This document shows positions 5,665 to 8,660 of a DNA stretch of 8,660 nt, piece after piece. Below the pieces are notes generated by a model, which had not been told where the DNA came from, ran no database searches, and was given only the letters and a program-made list of their open reading frames with translations. Position 1 is the first letter of the stretch. Each line of letters begins with the position of its first letter. The DNA is from Acidimicrobiia bacterium UBA6912 (GTDB lineage: Bacteria > Actinomycetota > Acidimicrobiia > Spongiisociales > UBA5794), in contig DKBA01000323.1 in NCBI GenBank assembly GCA_002450985.1, positions 2,683 through 11,342 of the forward strand, in the 5' to 3' direction. Made by a program: the position numbers and the translations under genes.

Positions 5665-6513
5665 TCACACATCGTGGAATCCGTGCGGGTCGGGGCCGGT
5701 CTCCACCGCCCCGCCGGCCCGCGACCAGTCCGACCACGAGCCCGGGTACAGCAACGCATCGTCGATGCCGGCGAGTTCCATCGCCAGGATGTCGTGGCAT
5801 GCGGTGACGCCGCTGCCGCAGTAGACGACGATCGGCTCGTCGATGTGGGCGAACCGGGTGCGCAGCACGGGGAGGGGGAGGAACCGCCCGCCATCGTCGA
5901 GGTTGTCGGCGTACGGCAGGCTGTGGGCGGTCGGGATGTGGCCGGCGACGGGATCGTACGGCTCAACCTCTCCGCGGTAGCGATCGCCGGCGCGGGCATC
6001 GACGAGCGTCACCTCGCCCAGCATCAACCCGAGCTGGGCGCGGTCGACCGTGCCCGTCCACTCCGCCGGCGCTGCGAAATCCGCCCTGGGGTGCGCAGCC
6101 GGCTCGTCGCTCACCGCTCCGCCGGCGGCGAGCCACGCCGGCCAGCCGCCGTCGAGGACCCCGGCGCGGGAATGGCCGAGCGAGCGCAGCATCCACCACA
6201 GCCGCGAGGCGTAGGCGTCGCCGGCGTCGTCGTAGGCGACGACGGTGTGATCGTTGCCGATCCCCACCTCCCCGAGCCGGGCGGCAAAGACGCCCGGATG
6301 CGGCAGCGGGTGGCGGCCAGGACCCTCGGCCGCCGAGAGATCGTCGTCGAGCGAGAGGTAGACGGCGCCGGGAAGGTGCCCGCGGTCGTAGGCGCGGCGA
6401 CCCGCCGCCGGATCGGTGAGCGTGAAGCGGCAGTCGACGATGCGCAGACGATCGTCGCCCACCCGCGGGAGCAGCGCCTCGACGGCAACGAGAGGCAGCG
6501 CCAGGTCGGTCAC
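5665..6513 (-). CDS. sseA: 3-mercaptopyruvate/thiosulfate sulfurtransferase, two rhodanese domains
   Basis: This 282-residue protein has the tandem rhodanese layout of the SseA/MST family. The N-terminal domain (about 8-135) has VDCRF, YDRGHLPGAVYLSLDDDL and GVLDGGWPAW, with Asp in place of the catalytic Cys (AYDDAGDA, D95), as expected for the inactive domain. The C-terminal domain (about 150-275) has LVDARAGDRYRGEVEPYDPVAGHIPTA and the active-site loop CGSGVTA (232-238, C232), which resembles mercaptopyruvate sulfurtransferases more than thiosulfate ones (CRKGVTA type). It transfers sulfane sulfur from 3-mercaptopyruvate to acceptors such as cyanide or thioredoxin, in the cytoplasm. The start GTG overlaps the stop of the upstream gene (GTGA, 4-bp overlap), so translation is probably coupled. 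A longer in-frame extension upstream would run antisense through that gene's coding phase and is not family-like. Length is normal for the family. Confidence 0.9.
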   Translation of the reverse strand: MTDLALPLVAVEALLPRVGDDRLRIVDCRFTLTDPAAGRRAYDRGHLPGAVYLSLDDDLSAAEGPGRHPLPHPGVFAARLGEVGIGNDHTVVAYDDAGDAYASRLWWMLRSLGHSRAGVLDGGWPAWLAAGGAVSDEPAAHPRADFAAPAEWTGTVDRAQLGLMLGEVTLVDARAGDRYRGEVEPYDPVAGHIPTAHSLPYADNLDDGGRFLPLPVLRTRFAHIDEPIVVYCGSGVTACHDILAMELAGIDDALLYPGSWSDWSRAGGAVETGPDPHGFHDV

Positions 6514-7049
6514 GTCCCGGCCCGCATGTGGGTGGCGGGGATCAGCCCGCGAGGCTCGGCGGCGGCTTCCCACGGGCGGGCCACGACGTGCCAGGCGAGC
6601 AGCACGGCAGGCACCGGCATCGCCAGCGAGCTCCGCACCCGGACGTTGTTGTAGGAGACGAGTGAGCCGGTGATCTCCGTCACCGGAGCGTGGGCGATCT
6701 CGATGTGCCAGCGGCGGGGCCGGGGATCGCTCACCAGCTCGTAGCCGTACCCGAGCCCGGTGATCTCGAATCGGCGCCCCAGCCACGAGGTGCGCACGAT
6801 GCGAGCCACCTCCTCGCCGCGCTCGTCGATCGCCCGCACCGTGCCCTGGCCGGCGGGCTCCATGATGAGCCGTCCGGCAGGCCCGAGGTCGGCGGTGGTC
6901 ACGTAGATGCGCCCCAGCCGCCGCAGCTCGGCGATCACCCGGTCGTTCTGCACCAGCCGCCACCGGCTGGAGAACAGGGGGCTCACCAGATCGGCCTCGC
7001 CGGTGATGGTCGGCATGCGCGGGCGATTCATCGTCGGAACGGTAGCCAT
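6510..7049 (-). CDS. Beta-rich protein, possible tubby/LURP-one-like fold
   Basis: This 179-residue protein of uncertain family lacks a signal peptide. It shows alternating short strands: SSRWRLVQ, VIAELRRLGRIYVT, GRLIMEP, VRAIDERGEEVARIVRT, RFEITGLGYGYELVS, RRWHIEIA and EITGSLVS. One hydrophobic helix, MPVPAVLLAWHVVAR (about 143-157), follows near the C-terminus. Strands describing a modified side-chain environment and then a single buried helix recall the tubby-like/LURP-one fold, but this is a pattern resemblance only. It is the first gene of a minus-strand pair and overlaps the sulfurtransferase start by 4 bp. The first ATG is at 7049. ATG 7031 (residue 7) is attractive because TACCGT, a TAnnnT -10, lies 7 bases before it and would give a leaderless message. 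If 7031 is right, the protein has 173 residues. Confidence 0.55.
   Translation of the reverse strand: MATVPTMNRPRMPTITGEADLVSPLFSSRWRLVQNDRVIAELRRLGRIYVTTADLGPAGRLIMEPAGQGTVRAIDERGEEVARIVRTSWLGRRFEITGLGYGYELVSDPRPRRWHIEIAHAPVTEITGSLVSYNNVRVRSSLAMPVPAVLLAWHVVARPWEAAAEPRGLIPATHMRAGT
7037..7042 (-). promoter_or_regulatory. Candidate -10 (TACCGT) for the minus-strand pair
   Basis: Read on the minus strand, TACCGT is followed by 7 bases and then ATG 7031. This fits a TAnnnT -10 with the start codon at or near +1. It supports ATG 7031 over ATG 7049, which has no ribosome site. No -35 is evident, which is common in high-GC actinobacteria. Confidence 0.35.
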
Positions 7050-7071
7050 GCCCGGCCGGCGCCCGGCGGGT

Positions 7072-7077
7072 TAGGGT
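7072..7077 (+). promoter_or_regulatory. Candidate -10 (TAGGGT) giving a leaderless exonuclease mRNA
   Basis: TAGGGT ends 6 bases before GTG 7084, which places the start codon at about +1. No Shine-Dalgarno sequence exists in the gap, as expected for a leaderless message. The same hexamer occurs before the SLH gene. It lies in a 34-bp or slightly longer divergent interval shared with the minus-strand pair. Confidence 0.45.
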
Positions 7078-7083
7078 TGCGCT

Positions 7084-7962
7084 GTGAAGCTGCACCTCAT
7101 CGACGGCACGTACGAGCTGTTCCGGGCCTACTTCGGGGCGCCCAAGCGCACGGCGCCGGACGGCCGGGAGGTGGGCGCTACCCGGGGCATCCTCGCCTCG
7201 ACGCTCGCGCTGCTCGCCGAGCCGGGCGTCACGCACGTCGCCGCCGCCTTCGACTCCATCATCGAGTCGTTCCGCAACGACGTCTATCCCGGCTACAAGA
7301 CGAGTGCCGGGATCGAGGAGGACCTGCTCGCCCAGTTCCCTCTCGCCGAGCGGGCGCTGCGGGCCATCGGCGTCACCGTGTGGTCGATGTACGAGTACGA
7401 GACCGACGACGCCCTCGCCACCGCCGCAGCCCGGTGGGCGGGTGACGTCGAGCAGGTCGTCGTCATGACGCCGGACAAGGACATGGCGCAGCTCTACGGC
7501 GACCCCAAGGTGGTGGGGTACAACGTGCGCACCCGCACCTTCATGGATCGTGCCGGTGTGGTGGAGAAGTTCGGTGTCGAGCCCGAGTCGATCCCCGATT
7601 ACCTGGCGCTCGTGGGCGACAGCGCCGACGGCTATCCCGGCCTCCCCGGTTGGGGCGCCAAGACGGCGGCGGCCGTGCTCGCCCGGTATCGCAAGCTCGA
7701 ACGGATCCCGCTCGAGTTCTCGCAGTGGCAGGTGCCGGTGCGCGGCGCCGAGAAGCTGGCCGCCACCCTGCGCCGGCAGATCGGCGATGCGCTGTTGTAC
7801 CGCTTCCTCGCCGAGCTGCGCCGCGACGTGCCCCTCCCCGAATCGCTCGGCGATCTCGAATGGCAGGGCGTCCCGAACGCACGCTTCATCGACCTGTGCG
7901 GCGAGCTCGGTTTCACCGACCTGAAGGAACGTCCGAGCAGGTGGGCGGACGGCCGAGCGTGA
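7084..7962 (+). CDS. Standalone 5'-3' exonuclease / flap endonuclease (Pol I N-domain type)
   Basis: This 292-residue protein corresponds to the 5' nuclease domain of DNA polymerase I without the polymerase. All nine acidic metal-binding positions of the family appear in order: D7 (LIDGTY), D57 (AAFDS), E106, D108 and D109 (YETDDAL), D131 and D133 (TPDKDMAQL), D179 and D182 (LVGDSADG). The helix-hairpin-helix-like GYPGLPGWGAKTA spans 183-195. YPGYKTSAGIEEDL (68-81) sits where related enzymes have YKANR, the helical-arch region that guides the 5' flap. The expected role is removal of RNA primers and 5' flaps in the cytoplasm during replication and excision repair. The GTG start has no ribosome site and probably gives a leaderless mRNA. 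Its stop lies 15 bp from the stop of a converging gene. Whether this genome also has a full Pol I is not visible here. Confidence 0.9.
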   Translation: MKLHLIDGTYELFRAYFGAPKRTAPDGREVGATRGILASTLALLAEPGVTHVAAAFDSIIESFRNDVYPGYKTSAGIEEDLLAQFPLAERALRAIGVTVWSMYEYETDDALATAAARWAGDVEQVVVMTPDKDMAQLYGDPKVVGYNVRTRTFMDRAGVVEKFGVEPESIPDYLALVGDSADGYPGLPGWGAKTAAAVLARYRKLERIPLEFSQWQVPVRGAEKLAATLRRQIGDALLYRFLAELRRDVPLPESLGDLEWQGVPNARFIDLCGELGFTDLKERPSRWADGRA

Positions 7963-7977
7963 AGGTTTCGGTGACGC

Positions 7978-8502
7978 TCAGCGGTCCCCGCGCTTCGACA
8001 TCTCGCCCGTCCAGTGGAGCGCGATCGGCGCGCCGTCGGGCGGATCGTCGTCCGAGGGCTGCTCGACCGCGGAGGCGTCGAAATACTCGACGGTGAAGGA
8101 ACCGTTGCCGTCCACATCGTCGAACGCGCCGGTGCCGTGGAGGACCTTCCACACTTCGTCGCGACCGTTCTCGTGCACGGTGAGGGTCCCCGACCCATCG
8201 GCACAGGTCATCTCGATCACGAAGGCGAGCGTCCCCGGTTCGCCTGGCTCCCACGTCTCCATGCGGGCCATCACCTCGGGCAGCGGCAGCGGCTCGCCCG
8301 TGTCCGGGTCGCGGAACTCGACCGTCTGTCTCCCTCCGGCGGCGCACATCACGCCGGCGTCGACGGCGCCACCCCGAGCGGTCCACGCCTGGCCGGCGAG
8401 CAGTCCGACGTCGATCTCGACAGTCGCGGCGCTGGCCCCGCAGGCGCCGGAGAGGGCGGCGAGCGCGGTCACGACGGTCACTACGGCAACGGCTCGCCGC
8501 AT
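7978..8502 (-). CDS. Secreted or lipoprotein-like hypothetical protein
   Basis: I do not recognise a family for this 174-residue exported protein. The N-terminus has Arg-Arg followed by a hydrophobic core (residues about 4-18) and then LSGAC at 17-21. This is an imperfect lipobox, because the -3 position is Ser rather than Leu, so cleavage after ASA (23-25) by ordinary signal peptidase is equally possible. The mature part is beta-rich and acidic, with VEFRDPDTGE (61-70), FVIEMTC, GTLTVHENGRDEVWKVLHGTGAFDDVDGNGSF and EYFD. Cysteines 53 and 100 could form a disulfide. The GTGAF and DGNGSF turns resemble small secreted beta-barrel or sandwich proteins that carry glycine-rich loops. ATG 8502 has GGAGGGAGG upstream; the GTG just before it (8505) is an alternative. 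ATG overlaps the stop of the gene upstream (TGATG), so the two are probably one operon. Confidence 0.6.
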   Translation of the reverse strand: MRRAVAVVTVVTALAALSGACGASAATVEIDVGLLAGQAWTARGGAVDAGVMCAAGGRQTVEFRDPDTGEPLPLPEVMARMETWEPGEPGTLAFVIEMTCADGSGTLTVHENGRDEVWKVLHGTGAFDDVDGNGSFTVEYFDASAVEQPSDDDPPDGAPIALHWTGEMSKRGDR

Positions 8503-8660
8503 CACGGCGACCACCCTCCCTCCCCGCACGCCGTGAGTGGGGCCCGCCCGGTGAGGAGCTCGTAGCGGGCGGCGAGGTCCTCGCACTCGGGCGGCGGCAG
8601 GATGGGATAGCGGGCGTCGGCGGTGCCGGCAAGACCCCACGCGATGGTGAAAGCGGCGTG
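8502..8660 (-). CDS. C-terminal part of an unidentified minus-strand gene (runs off the window)
   Basis: The last 52 codons of a minus-strand frame end with TGA at 8502-8504, overlapping the ATG of the next gene. The visible peptide contains HAAFTIAWGLAGTADARYP, then ILPPPECEDLAARYELLTGRAP and ends CGEGGWSP. The segment with an acidic helix and ARYELLTGR loosely recalls C-terminal parts of aminoglycoside-phosphotransferase-like kinases, but too little is visible to assign it. The overlap with the next start and the protein-like composition support that this is coding. Confidence 0.45.
   Translation of the reverse strand, partial: HAAFTIAWGLAGTADARYPILPPPECEDLAARYELLTGRAPLTACGEGGWSP

Noticed and set aside
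7050..7071. GC-rich palindromes (CCGGCCGG, GGCGCC) as an operator or terminator
   Set aside because: Short GC palindromes are frequent in this composition, there is no T run, and the position between divergent starts makes a terminator unlikely.
5665..7236. A single 523-residue minus-strand sulfurtransferase with a long N-terminal extension
   Set aside because: The extension lies out of frame over the upstream gene and reads as low-complexity Arg/Ala sequence. The rhodanese homology begins at GTG 6513.
7963..7977. A bidirectional terminator between the two converging genes
   Set aside because: The 15-bp gap and flanks show no clear stem-loop with a T tract.

Overview
This is a GC-rich, densely coded stretch of bacterial chromosome with many GTG starts, short gaps and start/stop overlaps. 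The codon bias, the TAnnnT-type -10 elements, and a secreted protein with cysteine-bearing S-layer-homology (SLH) repeats suggest a high-GC actinomycete relative, possibly of the Acidimicrobiia type. That placement is an inference from style, because the window has no rRNA or other marker. I see no tRNA, rRNA, CRISPR array, insertion sequence or prophage gene.

Layout. 76-516 (+) is a small three-helix membrane protein. A well-formed promoter (TTGATC, 16 bp, TATACT) with a GATATAC direct repeat follows, and drives an apparent three-gene operon on the + strand. It comprises a diverged HigB/RelE-like toxin-fold protein (578-979), a HigA-like HTH protein with an internal twin-arginine-like hydrophobic segment and a C-terminal DUF4332 domain (990-1751), and a two-domain DNA-repair enzyme (1753-3630). 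The last has an endonuclease IV-type TIM barrel at the N-terminus and a complete LigD-type primase-polymerase domain (PolDom) at the C-terminus, with no ligase domain.

Next come a secreted protein with three SLH-like repeats (3717-4877) and a DUF6544-like protein (4897-5658). On the minus strand is a translationally coupled pair: a tubby/LURP-like beta-rich protein of unknown function (6510-7049) and a two-domain 3-mercaptopyruvate-type sulfurtransferase (5665-6513). A standalone 5'-3' exonuclease/flap endonuclease (7084-7962, +) is transcribed divergently from that pair, probably from a leaderless promoter. The right edge holds a secreted or lipoprotein-like hypothetical (7978-8502, -) and the C-terminal end of another minus-strand gene (8502-8660).

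The part most worth attention is 513-3630. A toxin-antitoxin-like regulatory pair, whose second member carries a domain predicted to bind nucleic acid, abuts a fusion of an abasic-site endonuclease with a non-homologous end-joining (NHEJ) polymerase. Together with the flap exonuclease at 7084, the window encodes incision, gap-filling and flap-trimming activities, which could form a base-excision or break-repair route. That they work together is a hypothesis.
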